From the NCBI RefSeq assembly GCF_001202025.1, contig NZ_LGHS01000009.1, forward strand, positions 1 to 46,818: DNA of 46,818 nt. The letters run 5' to 3'. This stretch comes from Pseudorhodobacter aquimaris (lineage in GTDB: Bacteria; Pseudomonadota; Alphaproteobacteria; Rhodobacterales; Rhodobacteraceae). This document shows, piece after piece, positions 8,586 to 17,266 of this stretch. The translations under genes and the position numbers were made by a program. The notes beneath the pieces are model-generated. The model did not search any database, was not told the origin of the DNA, and was given only the letters and a program-made list of their open reading frames with translations. Numbering within the stretch: position 1 is the first letter of the stretch; every line of letters begins with the position of its first letter.

Positions 8586-9245
8586 ATGCCCGAAGTAATT
8601 TTTGCCGGCCCCGAAGGCCGCCTCGAAGGACGTTATCACCCCCAAAAGGAACGTGATGCCCCGATTGCCATCGTGCTGCATCCACATCCGCAATTTGGCG
8701 GGACAATGAACAACAAGGTTGTCTATAATCTGCATTACGCATTTTATAACATGGGCTTTACGGTTCTGCGCTTCAACTTTCGGGGTGTGGGCCGCAGTCA
8801 GGGCGAATATGATCAGGGTGTTGGCGAGCTGTCGGATGCGGCCTCGGCGCTGGATTATCTGCAGTCGATGAACCAGAATTCCAAGCATTGCTGGGTTGCG
8901 GGCTTTTCCTTTGGGGCCTGGATCGGGATGCAGCTTTTGATGCGCCGTCCTGAAATCACCGGTTTCATCTCGGTGGCACCGCCTGCGAATATGTATGACT
9001 TTTCTTTCCTCGCGCCCTGCCCGTCGTCGGGTTTGGTGATCAATGGCACCGCCGATAAGGTGGCGCCGCCCAAGGATACCGTGAACCTCGTCGGGAAACT
9101 GCACGAGCAAAAAGGGATCACCATCACCCATACGCAGATCGAAGGGGCGGATCACTTCTTCAAGGACGAAGAGACGCATATGAAGCCGATGCTTGACAAT
9201 GTCACCACATACGTCAAGCGCCGGATCACCGAGCAGACCAGATGA
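8586..9245 (+). CDS. alpha/beta hydrolase
   Basis: A 219-aa cytoplasmic protein starting MPEVIFAGPEGRLEGRYHP. It has the alpha/beta hydrolase pattern: the HPHPQFGGTMNN oxyanion region, RFNFRGVGRSQG, the nucleophile elbow GFSFGAW (Ser at about residue 105), VINGTADKV with the acid, and the histidine in GADHFF. The fold is clear but the substrate is not; relatives are often annotated as serine hydrolases of unknown function. An upstream ATG at 8469 is in frame, but the start at 8586 begins at the conserved N-terminus. It is divergent from iscR and is followed 7 bp later by a 72-aa gene. Confidence 0.85.
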   Translation: MPEVIFAGPEGRLEGRYHPQKERDAPIAIVLHPHPQFGGTMNNKVVYNLHYAFYNMGFTVLRFNFRGVGRSQGEYDQGVGELSDAASALDYLQSMNQNSKHCWVAGFSFGAWIGMQLLMRRPEITGFISVAPPANMYDFSFLAPCPSSGLVINGTADKVAPPKDTVNLVGKLHEQKGITITHTQIEGADHFFKDEETHMKPMLDNVTTYVKRRITEQTR

Positions 9246-9252
9246 GCAAAAC

Positions 9253-9471
9253 ATGAGCATTGTCGAAGATATGGGCGACGCCCTTGCCAAAACCACATTG
9301 GAGGCGATGGATCATATCGACGACGATCGCTTTTACGACAAGGTGGCGGTCGGGGCCTCCTCGCCGACCTTGCAAGAGGCGTTTATGACGGCGATCCGTG
9401 TACGCCTTGCCGATCAGCGCGCGCGTGATTTTATTGCCAAGGCGGTCGCATCCGCCAAGGTTGCCGGATGA
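9253..9471 (+). CDS. small conserved-looking protein of unknown function
   Basis: A 72-aa protein, MSIVEDMGDALAKTTLEAMD through KAVASAKVAG, predicted mostly helical and soluble with an acidic N-terminal half. It starts 7 bp after the hydrolase stop and its TGA overlaps the next ATG (ATGA), so it is translationally coupled on both sides. That coupling and the coding-like composition support a real gene. I do not recognise a family. Confidence 0.65.
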   Translation: MSIVEDMGDALAKTTLEAMDHIDDDRFYDKVAVGASSPTLQEAFMTAIRVRLADQRARDFIAKAVASAKVAG

Positions 9472-10613
9472 ATGACATGCTGGATGCGCAATTCGCGTTT
9501 CTCAATGAGGCGGACCGGCTGAAATCGGTCAACCGGGCCAATTGCCTGCTGGATGGGTCGCGCGATGAAAACAGCGCGGAACATTCCTGGCATGTGGCGC
9601 TTTGGGCCTTGGCATTTGCGGATTATGCCGCCACTGGCACGGATATCGGCCGCGCCATCGCGATGCTGCTTTTGCATGATCTCGTCGAGATCGACGCAGG
9701 CGACCACCCGATCCATCTGCCCAACCCCGGTCAGGCCGAGGCCGAGGAAAAAGCCGCGCGCCGTTTGTTTGGCCTGTTGCCCCCTGCTCTTGGCACGTCG
9801 ATGCGTCAGATCTGGGACGAGTTCGAACAGGGCCAAAGCGCCGAGGCGCGTTTTGCCAAGCAGATCGACCATGCACAGCCATTGTTTCAGGTGCTTTGCG
9901 CGCAAACGCCCCGCCCTGACCATCTGCAAATCGTGCGCGACAACCTGACTGTGGGACGTGCTGCGGATCTTTGCACCCGCTGGCCTGATGCCTTTGGGGC
10001 GGCGCAGGCCATGCTTGCGGGCGATGCCCCCCAAGGACGCTTTGCCCAAACCCTTGCGTTTCTGGCCGAGGCGGATGCGCTGAAATCAGTCAATCGTGCC
10101 ACCACCCTCTGCGATGCCTCGCGGACCGAAAATTCAGCCGAACATTCATGGCATATCGCGCTTTATGCCTTGATCCTTGCCGATCAGGCGGGTGTAGGTG
10201 TCGAGATCCCCCGCGTGATCCAGATGTTGCTCCTGCATGATCTGGTCGAGATCGACGTCGGTGATGTCCCAATCCATTCCGCCAATGGCACGGCCCATAG
10301 CTCTGCCGCGGTGCAAGCGGATGAAGCGCAGGCCGCCGCGCGCATTTTTGGGATGCTTCCCCAGCCAACGGGCGACCACCTTCATGCGCTGTGGCAAGAG
10401 TTTGAGGCGACCCAATCCCCCAGCGCCCGTTTCGCCAAAAGCCTCGACCGGGTTCAGCCGGTGATGCAAAACATCCAGTGCAACGGCGGAACATGGCATT
10501 CGTATAATGTAAGTTTCGACCAGCTCCAATCGCGGGTTGGCGTCAAGATCGCCGATGGCGCACCGCGTCTGTGGCCCTATGTCCGTGACCGCTCTATGCC
10601 GTTTTTCCGATAA
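9468..10613 (+). CDS. tandem HD-domain phosphohydrolase (HDDC2/YfbR-like)
   Basis: A 381-aa protein made of two copies of an HD metal-phosphohydrolase domain (about residues 5-185 and 192-381). Each has the ADxLKSVNRA start, SAEHSWH (His near 39 and 226), MLLLHDLVEID (HD pairs at 70-71 and 257-258) and a later ARFAKxxD segment. Both metal-binding sets look intact. The relatives I have in mind, HDDC2 and YfbR, are 5'-deoxynucleotidases of single-domain size (about 190 aa), so this is an in-frame duplication or fusion. The substrate is inferred, not shown. It overlaps the 72-aa gene by 4 bp. Confidence 0.82.
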   Translation: MNDMLDAQFAFLNEADRLKSVNRANCLLDGSRDENSAEHSWHVALWALAFADYAATGTDIGRAIAMLLLHDLVEIDAGDHPIHLPNPGQAEAEEKAARRLFGLLPPALGTSMRQIWDEFEQGQSAEARFAKQIDHAQPLFQVLCAQTPRPDHLQIVRDNLTVGRAADLCTRWPDAFGAAQAMLAGDAPQGRFAQTLAFLAEADALKSVNRATTLCDASRTENSAEHSWHIALYALILADQAGVGVEIPRVIQMLLLHDLVEIDVGDVPIHSANGTAHSSAAVQADEAQAAARIFGMLPQPTGDHLHALWQEFEATQSPSARFAKSLDRVQPVMQNIQCNGGTWHSYNVSFDQLQSRVGVKIADGAPRLWPYVRDRSMPFFR

Positions 10614-10622
10614 TCTGCCGGC

Positions 10623-10648
10623 GGGCGGTATACAATTGCATACCGCCC
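10623..10648 (+). terminator. hairpin after the HD gene, possible terminator or operator
   Basis: GGGCGGTAT and ATACCGCCC form a perfect 9-bp stem around an 8-nt loop, 10 bp after the HD-gene stop and 69 bp before icd. No T-run follows, so a rho-independent terminator is not certain; an operator for icd is also possible. Confidence 0.45.
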
Positions 10649-10716
10649 TAGCCAAACCATATATAATACGCTAAACACATGCCAACTCCGAATCCATTCA
10701 AACCAAAGAGGGCCGT

Positions 10717-11931
10717 ATGACCAAGATCAAAGTCGCAAACCCCGTTGTCGAGCTTGACGGCGATGAGATGACCCGGATCATCTGGGATTTCATCAAACAA
10801 AAGCTGATCCTGCCCTATCTGGACATCGACCTGAAATATTACGATCTGGGTATCGAAGAGCGCGACCGCACCGACGACCAGATCACCATTGATGCGGCCC
10901 ATGCGATCAAGAAATACGGCGTTGGCGTTAAATGTGCGACCATCACCCCGGATGAGCAGCGCGTTGAGGAATTCGGCCTCAAGCAAATGTGGCGCAGCCC
11001 GAACGGCACGATCCGCAACATCCTTGGCGGCGTTATCTTCCGTGAGCCGATCATCTGTAAAAACGTTCCACGTCTTGTCCCCGGCTGGACCCAGCCTATC
11101 GTCGTTGGCCGTCACGCATTCGGCGACCAGTATCGCGCCACCGATTTCCGTTTCCCCGGCAAGGGCAAGCTGACGATCAAATTCGTTGGCGAAGATGGCG
11201 AAGTGATCGAGCGCGAAGTCTTTGACGCACCTGGCGCCGGTGTCACCATGGCGATGTACAACCTTGACGAATCGATCATCGACTTCGCACGGGCGTCGAT
11301 GAACTACGGTCTGGTCAAAGGCTGGCCTGTGTACCTTTCGACCAAGAACACGATCCTCAAAGCCTATGACGGGCGCTTCAAGGATCTGTTCCAAAAGGTC
11401 TATGACGAGGAATTCGCCGATAAATTCAAAGCGGCCGGCATCACTTATGAGCACCGCCTGATCGACGATATGGTCGCATCCGCGATGAAATGGTCCGGCG
11501 GCTATGTCTGGGCTTGTAAAAACTATGATGGCGATGTGCAGTCCGATACGGTTGCCCAAGGCTTTGGCTCGCTTGGTCTGATGACCTCTGTGCTGATGAC
11601 GCCCGATGGCGACACGGTTGAAGCAGAGGCCGCGCACGGCACCGTAACGCGCCACTACCGTCAGCATCAGGCCGGCAAAGAAACCTCGACCAACTCTATC
11701 GCGTCGATCTTTGCCTGGACCGGTGGCTTGAAGCACCGCGCCAAGCTGGACAACAACGAGGAACTGGCAAAGTTTGCGGCGACACTGGAAAAAGTCACCG
11801 TCGATTGCGTCGAGGATGGCCATATGACCAAAGACCTCGCCCTGCTGGTTGGCCCCGATCAGAAATGGTTGACCACCATGGGCTATCTGGAAAAAGTTGA
11901 CGAATATCTGAACAAAGCCTTGAAGGGCTGA
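10717..11931 (+). CDS. icd: NADP-dependent isocitrate dehydrogenase
   Basis: A 404-aa TCA-cycle enzyme that converts isocitrate to 2-oxoglutarate and CO2 with NADP+. It matches the homodimeric eukaryote-like class found in alphaproteobacteria: [20 protein letters not shown] at the start, the substrate segment [12 protein letters not shown] with its phosphate-binding Ser, and [23 protein letters not shown] near the cofactor site. The length is normal. It is a single gene, with a hairpin upstream and a strong terminator downstream. Confidence 0.96.
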   Translation: MTKIKVANPVVELDGDEMTRIIWDFIKQKLILPYLDIDLKYYDLGIEERDRTDDQITIDAAHAIKKYGVGVKCATITPDEQRVEEFGLKQMWRSPNGTIRNILGGVIFREPIICKNVPRLVPGWTQPIVVGRHAFGDQYRATDFRFPGKGKLTIKFVGEDGEVIEREVFDAPGAGVTMAMYNLDESIIDFARASMNYGLVKGWPVYLSTKNTILKAYDGRFKDLFQKVYDEEFADKFKAAGITYEHRLIDDMVASAMKWSGGYVWACKNYDGDVQSDTVAQGFGSLGLMTSVLMTPDGDTVEAEAAHGTVTRHYRQHQAGKETSTNSIASIFAWTGGLKHRAKLDNNEELAKFAATLEKVTVDCVEDGHMTKDLALLVGPDQKWLTTMGYLEKVDEYLNKALKG

Positions 11932-11964
11932 TCCCTTCCATTAGACTAAAAACCATGCGAAAGG

Positions 11965-11995
11965 TCCGGGGGCAGCATATGCCTCCGGATTTTTT
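11965..11995 (+). terminator. rho-independent terminator of icd
   Basis: TCCGGGGGCA and TGCCTCCGGA form a 10-bp stem with one G-T pair around a 5-nt loop, followed by T6, starting 34 bp after the icd stop. Confidence 0.85.
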
Positions 11996-12019
11996 CTATT
12001 TCAACCTGCGGCCAACCCG

Positions 12020-12622
12020 ATGACAGATCCCAACCGTCACAGCCTGATCGAAGATGCCCAAGGCCTTGCCTTCGGGTCCACGATGGCCGCATTCGGTATC
12101 CTTATCTTGACGCATCTGGGGCTTGTGACCGGTCAGACAGCGGGGCTTGCGGTCTTGATCTCTTATGCGACGGGATGGGGGTTCGGGCCGGTTTTCTTTG
12201 CAATCAACCTGCCGTTCTACTGGATCGGGTATAAGCGCATGGGGCGGGTCTTTACGCTGAAAACCTTTGTCGCAGTCGGGACCATGTCGGCGCTGACCAT
12301 GGTCATGCCGGGGTGGATCAGCTTTGAGACCCTTAGCCCGATTTTTGGCGCTGTGCTTTTCGGCGCGGTTTCGGGTGTTGCGCTGATTGTGCTGTTTCGT
12401 CACGGGGCCAGCCTTGGCGGTATCGGCATTGTCGCCCTGCTGCTTCAGGAGAAAACGGGCTTTCGGGCGGGCTATACCCAGCTTATCTTTGACGCGGGGC
12501 TTTTCACGCTTGCGCTGTTTATGCGCGATGTGCCCACGGTTGCGATCTCGGCGCTGGGGGCGCTGATTGTGAACCTGATTATTGCCATCAACCATCGCCG
12601 CGACCGCTATATTGCGACCTGA
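12020..12622 (+). CDS. YitT-family membrane protein
   Basis: A 200-aa integral membrane protein with about five to six hydrophobic segments (residues 15-35, 38-65, 80-98, 105-128, 130-145 and 170-192). GLVTGQTAGLAVLISYATGWGF and HGASLGGIGIVALLLQEKTG carry the glycine-rich repeats of the YitT (DUF161) family, whose transport role is not established. It sits alone between the icd terminator and typA, about 112 bp upstream of typA, so it may have its own promoter. Confidence 0.82.
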   Translation: MTDPNRHSLIEDAQGLAFGSTMAAFGILILTHLGLVTGQTAGLAVLISYATGWGFGPVFFAINLPFYWIGYKRMGRVFTLKTFVAVGTMSALTMVMPGWISFETLSPIFGAVLFGAVSGVALIVLFRHGASLGGIGIVALLLQEKTGFRAGYTQLIFDAGLFTLALFMRDVPTVAISALGALIVNLIIAINHRRDRYIAT

Positions 12623-12734
12623 GCGCCGTTTTGCGCCATTAATCGCGCTGGTTTTCATCTAAGGGGTGGTGTTTATCCCCTCTGTGCTGTAACGCCACGC
12701 CAACCCGAAATGATTTGAAAAAGAGACACCTCCG

Positions 12735-14555
12735 ATGGAGCTTCGCAACATTGCCATTATCGCCCACGTCGACCATGGCAAGACCACCCTTGTCGACGAG
12801 CTGCTGAAACAATCCGGCACCTACCGCGACAACCAGGCCACGACCGAGCGCGTGATGGACAGTAATGACATCGAACGTGAGCGCGGCATCACCATTCTTG
12901 CCAAGGCAACGAGCGTGGAATGGGGCGGGATTCGCATCAACATCGTCGACACCCCCGGCCACGCCGATTTCGGTGGTGAGGTAGAGCGTATCCTGAATAT
13001 GGTTGACGGTGTTGTCTTGCTGGTCGATGCCGCCGAAGGTCCGATGCCGCAAACCAAGTTTGTGACCTCCAAGGCGCTGGCGCTTGGGCTGCGCCCGATT
13101 GTTGTGCTCAACAAGGTCGACAAGGCCGATGCCGAGCCTGACCGCGCATTGGACGAATGTTTCGACCTCTTCGCCAATCTTGGTGCCGATGACAATCAGC
13201 TCGATTTCCCCCATCTCTATGCCTCTGGCCGCTCTGGCTGGGCGGACACCGAGCTTGACGGCCCGCGCAAGGATTTGCAGGCGTTGTTTGAATTGATTGT
13301 CAAACATGTCCCCGCACCCAAGCAGGTCGCCAAAGCCGCCGAACCGTTCAAGATGTTGGCCACGACCCTTTCTGCCGACCCGTTCATCGGGCGTATTTTG
13401 ACCGGCCGTGTCGAGTCTGGTACATTGACAACCGGCGCCCAGATCAAAGCGATTTCACGCACAGGTGAGCGGATTGAAACATTCCGCGCCACCAAGATCC
13501 TTGCGTTCCGCGGCATCGGCCAACAGCCGATCGATGAGGCCGTTGCAGGCGATATCGTGACCATCGCCGGCATGACCAAGGCGACCGTGGCCGATACCCT
13601 TTGCGATATGTCCGTCGAAGAAGCGATCGAGGCTCAGCCGATCGACCCGCCAACCATCACCGTCACCTTCGGGATCAACGACAGCCCGCTGGCCGGCAAA
13701 GACGGCTCCAAGGTACAATCGCGCGTGATCCGTAAACGTCTGATGGATGAGGCCGAAACCAACGTCGCGATCAAAATCGCAGACACCCCCGGCGGCGAGG
13801 CCTTTGAGGTTTCCGGCCGTGGTGAGCTTCAGATGGGCGTATTGATTGAAAACATGCGCCGCGAAGGGTTCGAGCTTTCGATCTCTCGCCCCCGCGTTAT
13901 CTTCAAAGAAGAAGACGGCGTGCGGATGGAGCCGGTCGAAGAGGTCACCATCGATGTGGATGACGAATATTCCGGTGCGGTTATCGAAAAGCTGACGGGT
14001 GAGCGTAAAGGCGATCTGGTTGAAATGAAACCGGCCGGTGCAGGCAAAACGCGTATCGTGGCCCATGTGCCATCACGCGGGTTGATCGGCTATCACGGGC
14101 AGTTCCTGACCGACACACGCGGCACCGGTATTCTGAACCGGTTGTTCCACGGCTGGACCCCGCACAAAGGCCCAATCCAGGGACGCCGTCAGGGCGTTCT
14201 GATTTCGATGGAAAACGGGACCTCAGTGTCCTACGCTTTGTGGAAACTAGAAGATCGCGGCAAGTTCTTTATCGGCGCGCAGGAAGCGGTTTATCAAGGC
14301 ATGATCCTTGGCGAGCATTCCCGCGACAATGATCTTGAAATCAACCCTTTAAAGGGCAAGCAGTTGACCAACGTGCGTGCCAGCGGCACCGATGAGGCCG
14401 TGCGCCTGACAACACCGGTCCGTATGTCGCTCGAGGAATCCATCGCCTATATCGCGGATGATGAATTGGTCGAAGTAACGCCCAAAAACATCCGTTTGCG
14501 CAAGCGCTACCTCGACCCGCATGAACGCAAACGTCAATCCCGTTCCGCTGACTGA
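12735..14555 (+). CDS. typA: TypA/BipA ribosome-associated GTPase
   Basis: A 606-aa translational GTPase related to EF-G that acts in ribosome assembly and stress adaptation. G1 [15 protein letters not shown] is at about residues 10-24, [10 protein letters not shown] is switch [15 protein letters not shown] is G3 and [10 protein letters not shown] is G4. The C-terminal BipA-specific part includes [15 protein letters not shown]. The length matches the family. An AAGAGACACC region just precedes the ATG. A two-way terminator follows directly. Confidence 0.97.
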   Translation: MELRNIAIIAHVDHGKTTLVDELLKQSGTYRDNQATTERVMDSNDIERERGITILAKATSVEWGGIRINIVDTPGHADFGGEVERILNMVDGVVLLVDAAEGPMPQTKFVTSKALALGLRPIVVLNKVDKADAEPDRALDECFDLFANLGADDNQLDFPHLYASGRSGWADTELDGPRKDLQALFELIVKHVPAPKQVAKAAEPFKMLATTLSADPFIGRILTGRVESGTLTTGAQIKAISRTGERIETFRATKILAFRGIGQQPIDEAVAGDIVTIAGMTKATVADTLCDMSVEEAIEAQPIDPPTITVTFGINDSPLAGKDGSKVQSRVIRKRLMDEAETNVAIKIADTPGGEAFEVSGRGELQMGVLIENMRREGFELSISRPRVIFKEEDGVRMEPVEEVTIDVDDEYSGAVIEKLTGERKGDLVEMKPAGAGKTRIVAHVPSRGLIGYHGQFLTDTRGTGILNRLFHGWTPHKGPIQGRRQGVLISMENGTSVSYALWKLEDRGKFFIGAQEAVYQGMILGEHSRDNDLEINPLKGKQLTNVRASGTDEAVRLTTPVRMSLEESIAYIADDELVEVTPKNIRLRKRYLDPHERKRQSRSAD

Positions 14556-14558
14556 TAA

Positions 14559-14586
14559 AAGCCCGCTCTGATGAGCGGGCTTTTTC
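14559..14586. terminator. two-way terminator between typA and the fibre/lysis cassette
   Basis: AGCCCGCTC and GAGCGGGCT form a stem of 9 bp around a short loop, with A4 on the left and T5 on the right. It can therefore end transcription of typA (plus) and of the minus-strand cassette ending at 14607. Confidence 0.88.
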
Positions 14587-14606
14587 CTTGGTCTTGCAAG
14601 CGTTGA

Positions 14607-15416
14607 TTACAATCCCATCGCCGTGTTCAGATAGCTGTCCAAACTGGCCATCTCTGCGTCAGTAAGCGCGCGATTGATGCAAAGCGCGTGGACCATCTGT
14701 GCCGCACATTGGTAGCCGACCGCACCTCCCGATGTCGCACCAACATGGATGTTCCCGTTTGTAATGCTGGTCGCGTCGGTGCTGCGGATATGGTCGACAC
14801 CGTTCAGCCGGCCCAATTGCCGCCACCCATGGGTGTTGGCCGGATCATAACCCATCATCACGACATTTCCGAGCGTGTGGTTGTTTCCGTTATACTCATG
14901 ATTCGCGCCCCCCAATCCAAAACGGACCGTCAGCGTTCCCCTTTGCTGAACATACCACCTGGGATTTGTCGCAGAAGATCCTGAAAGGACCCCATTTACA
15001 CTCGAGGTGCTGCGATAGGCCATCACCATGGTAGAGGTCGGACCATTGACAAAGCCACTCACATATTGCTGTGCATTATTGCCCAGAAAATCCACATAGC
15101 CCGCCGTATACCATCTGGGCGCGGGCCCCCCGGTCACGACGCCGTGGTGACCCTTTTGGGATTTGTCCTGAATGCCATAGGCCTCTTGTCCGTTTGCGAC
15201 AGCACTGCTGCGCCCAGCATCCTGAAACACCGAGGCCCCATCCGTAAAGTCATACCAAAAGCCGTCATCCGAGGGCAAAAACAGATCCTTAGGGCTGAAT
15301 GCCTCATCTGCGGGTTTGCTCCAACCTGATCCCGAACCGACCCAGAACCGTTGCGCCTCTGATTGCCCGACCCATATGCGTCGGGCATCGCGCAAATTGA
15401 TCAGCGGCCCACTCAT
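14607..15416 (-). CDS. lectin-like phage fibre or tail protein
   Basis: A 269-aa protein. The N-terminus MSGPLINLRDARRIWVGQSEAQRFWVG looks like a particle-attachment segment. The rest (from about residue 50, DGFWYDFTDGASVF onward) resembles a concanavalin/LamG-type sandwich ending in CINRALTDAEMASLDSYL, a C-terminal pattern seen in phage and gene-transfer-agent fibre proteins. It probably binds a cell-surface glycan. It overlaps the collagen-like gene by 4 bp (ATGA) and ends the cassette. The function is inferred from fold pattern and context. Confidence 0.65.
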   Translation of the reverse strand: MSGPLINLRDARRIWVGQSEAQRFWVGSGSGWSKPADEAFSPKDLFLPSDDGFWYDFTDGASVFQDAGRSSAVANGQEAYGIQDKSQKGHHGVVTGGPAPRWYTAGYVDFLGNNAQQYVSGFVNGPTSTMVMAYRSTSSVNGVLSGSSATNPRWYVQQRGTLTVRFGLGGANHEYNGNNHTLGNVVMMGYDPANTHGWRQLGRLNGVDHIRSTDATSITNGNIHVGATSGGAVGYQCAAQMVHALCINRALTDAEMASLDSYLNTAMGL

Positions 15417-16153
15417 TTCAGAACCGTAATCTGAAGCGGTGTGGCGCTGGCAGCAAAGGCCACGGCGGCGGACTCATCGGTGAATTCATGTACGCTAACG
15501 GATTGTCCATCACTGCCATCGGCACCTGCGGGCCCGGCAACAGTGCTGGCTGCGCCATCATCACCCTTGGGACCAACCAAAGACGCCAGCCAATCCGCTG
15601 CAGAGCCGGCATATCCCCCCGCAACAGCTACCTCATAGGCCGAAAGCCCGTCAGCACCCTGCGGGCCGGTTCCGCTGCTGCCACCCGCGGCCTGATCAAC
15701 CCATGCAAGATCAAAATCCGTATCAGAGGCTTTGGCCAGAACCTGCCCCGTCATACCGCCCAAGGGCATGCCTTCACCCGGATCCCCCTGCGGGCCTTGA
15801 GGACCTTGCGGGCCGGTGGGCATGATCGGCAAAGGATCTTCGGCGAACCGCGCCGAAGTTGTCACCTTGATCATGTACCTATGGGTCGTGATGTCTTGCT
15901 CACCCCGCCGGATACCGATTTGAAAGCCCATATGGGTGCCGGTCTCAAAGCGGTCATCCCATTCGATACGGCCGATAATCTCACCTGCTTCGGCATCGCC
16001 TTTGGTCAGGGTCAGGCTGTCCAATAGATCTGCATGGGGCTCAAAGGCGTAGACCGTCCAATCGGTCAGGTCAAACCGGGAGCCGTCTGTGGCAGGCCAA
16101 AAGCGGGTAAAATCGACATCGCTGCCGCGCATCATTGTGATAATTTCTGTCAT
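15413..16153 (-). CDS. collagen-like phage fibre protein
   Basis: A 246-aa protein. Residues 1-105 form a non-collagen domain (MTEIITMMRGSDVDFTRFWP). A Gly-X-Y run, PTGPQGPQGPQGDPGEG, follows at about 111-127. Then comes the fibre motif LSAYEVAVAGGYAGSAADWL at about 168-190, and a second Gly-X-Y stretch VGPKGDDGAASTVAGPAGADG. Such pieces are typical of trimeric tail fibres. It overlaps the Rz1-like gene by 4 bp and the lectin-like gene by 4 bp, so all three are coupled. Which particle it belongs to is unknown. Confidence 0.72.
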   Translation of the reverse strand: MTEIITMMRGSDVDFTRFWPATDGSRFDLTDWTVYAFEPHADLLDSLTLTKGDAEAGEIIGRIEWDDRFETGTHMGFQIGIRRGEQDITTHRYMIKVTTSARFAEDPLPIMPTGPQGPQGPQGDPGEGMPLGGMTGQVLAKASDTDFDLAWVDQAAGGSSGTGPQGADGLSAYEVAVAGGYAGSAADWLASLVGPKGDDGAASTVAGPAGADGSDGQSVSVHEFTDESAAVAFAASATPLQITVLK

Positions 16154-16395
16154 TGTGTTGCCTCTGCTTTTGTCAGGATTTCATCAATCGCGCCGATTTT
16201 TTCATTCGCCGCTCTCAGCCCGGCCTCAAGCCGGATCAGACACACCCCTGCCCGCGCCAAAGTGTCGCCGGACGGGCAGCGAACAATCACCGCCTGCCGC
16301 AGATCGGCCGACACTTGTGGCACGGCATAAACGGTGCGCCGCTCTTCACCGCACGCGGTCAAGAATATCGCGCAGATAATCAGGTAACGGTGCAT
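16150..16395 (-). CDS. Rz1-like outer-membrane spanin lipoprotein
   Basis: An 81-aa protein with a short hydrophobic signal and a lipobox, MHRYLIICAIFLTAC, so Cys15 would be lipid-modified. Its start lies about 50 bp inside the 3' end of the preceding Rz-like gene in another frame, which is the classic nested Rz/Rz1 layout of phage lysis cassettes. It lacks the proline-rich body of lambda Rz1, so the assignment rests on position, size and lipobox. It overlaps the collagen-like gene by 4 bp. Confidence 0.65.
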   Translation of the reverse strand: MHRYLIICAIFLTACGEERRTVYAVPQVSADLRQAVIVRCPSGDTLARAGVCLIRLEAGLRAANEKIGAIDEILTKAEATQ

Positions 16396-16651
16396 CGGCC
16401 CCCTCCATTGTCAAAGCTGCGGTTTCATCCTCGGCGGCCTGTGCCGCGGCGACCTGCATCCGTTCGATATAGGCCCGATGCACCGCGGCCGCCTGTGCCG
16501 CATGGTTCAGGCGCTGCTCTGCTGTGATAAGTTGCATACGCAAGGATTTGGCCTCGCTCTGGGCTACGTCACGCTGGCCCGACACCCAAAACAGGGCCGC
16601 ACCTAAGCCAAGACATCCCGTCAGTGTCGCGATCAGGGCATAGCGTGTCAT
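16346..16651 (-). CDS. Rz-like inner-membrane spanin
   Basis: A 101-aa protein with one N-terminal membrane anchor (MTRYALIATLTGCLGLGAALFWV) and then a long helical, Ala/Glu/Gln-rich periplasmic stretch (QRDVAQSEAKSLRMQLITAEQ onward). This is the usual i-spanin build. With the Rz1-like protein it would bridge and fuse the inner and outer membranes at lysis. It overlaps the amidase stop by 4 bp and contains the start of the Rz1-like gene. No sequence-level match was tested. Confidence 0.68.
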   Translation of the reverse strand: MTRYALIATLTGCLGLGAALFWVSGQRDVAQSEAKSLRMQLITAEQRLNHAAQAAAVHRAYIERMQVAAAQAAEDETAALTMEGADAPLPDYLRDILDRVR

Positions 16652-17160
16652 AGCGCAATGCTCTCGCGGTTGATCTGGCCGATGTTCTCCTCAATCAGCC
16701 AGCGGAGCCGGTCGCCAACTGTTACCGGGTCGCCGGTTGCCTTCATACCGGGCAGCCAGGCAACATCCCATTTGCCGCGCTGCCAGACGTTCAGGGTCGG
16801 TTCCACCTCGGCATGGGTCAGAACGGTCTTGCGTGTCACACGAATTTTATAGGTCAAGGCAAGCTCTGCCACCAAATCGGTGAAGGTCGCCAATTGGACC
16901 GGCGTGATTGGAAATGCGCCCGCGTCAAACGGCCGTTCCCGCGCCCCCAGCATCGCCGCCATCGCCACACCGATTGAACCGGTATTGAGCCCCCGCGTGT
17001 GCGCCGCATAGCGACCGCTGTTGATAACACGGTTCGACTCAGGTCGCAGATCGCCTTCGATCACGCTGCCATCACCGGCCACGATGAAATGGTAATGCGC
17101 ACGGTCAAGCGCCGACACATGATGCGTCCCAGCCGTCCAATGCAGGATGATGCGTTTCAT
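16648..17160 (-). CDS. N-acetylmuramoyl-L-alanine amidase (endolysin)
   Basis: A 170-aa amidase_2/PGRP-type enzyme that cuts the bond between MurNAc and the stem peptide. MKRIILHWTAGTHHVSALDRAHYHF supplies the first zinc ligand (His in LHWTAGTH) and HYHF; the second metal region is TVLTHAEVEP. N-terminal signal sequences are absent, so a holin or other export route is needed, and none is visible. It heads the cassette and overlaps the Rz-like gene by 4 bp. The size matches phage T7-type lysozymes. Confidence 0.85.
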   Translation of the reverse strand: MKRIILHWTAGTHHVSALDRAHYHFIVAGDGSVIEGDLRPESNRVINSGRYAAHTRGLNTGSIGVAMAAMLGARERPFDAGAFPITPVQLATFTDLVAELALTYKIRVTRKTVLTHAEVEPTLNVWQRGKWDVAWLPGMKATGDPVTVGDRLRWLIEENIGQINRESIAL

Positions 17161-17162
17161 TT

Positions 17163-17219
17163 CTTCAGGTCCTTCCGGTCAAACGTCCAATCAGAACGGT
17201 CCTGAAGCATCATCCTCTG
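17163..17219 (-). pseudogene. 3' remnant of a gene upstream of the endolysin
   Basis: A reading frame ending in an ATGA overlap with the amidase start gives MMLQDRSDWTFDRKDLKK. The open frame continues upstream as GGGAAYGAFPEFQSQR, but further upstream the composition stops looking coding and enters the receiver-like gene. It looks like the tail end of a phage gene truncated near 17265. A short 18-aa leader peptide is the alternative. Confidence 0.35.
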
Positions 17220-17266
17220 CGATTGAAATTCCGGAAATGCACCGTACGCTGCCCCGCCGCCAAGCC

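Noticed and set aside
10648-11823. A 391-aa open frame on the minus strand
   Set aside because: It is the mirror of icd, whose motifs are clear.
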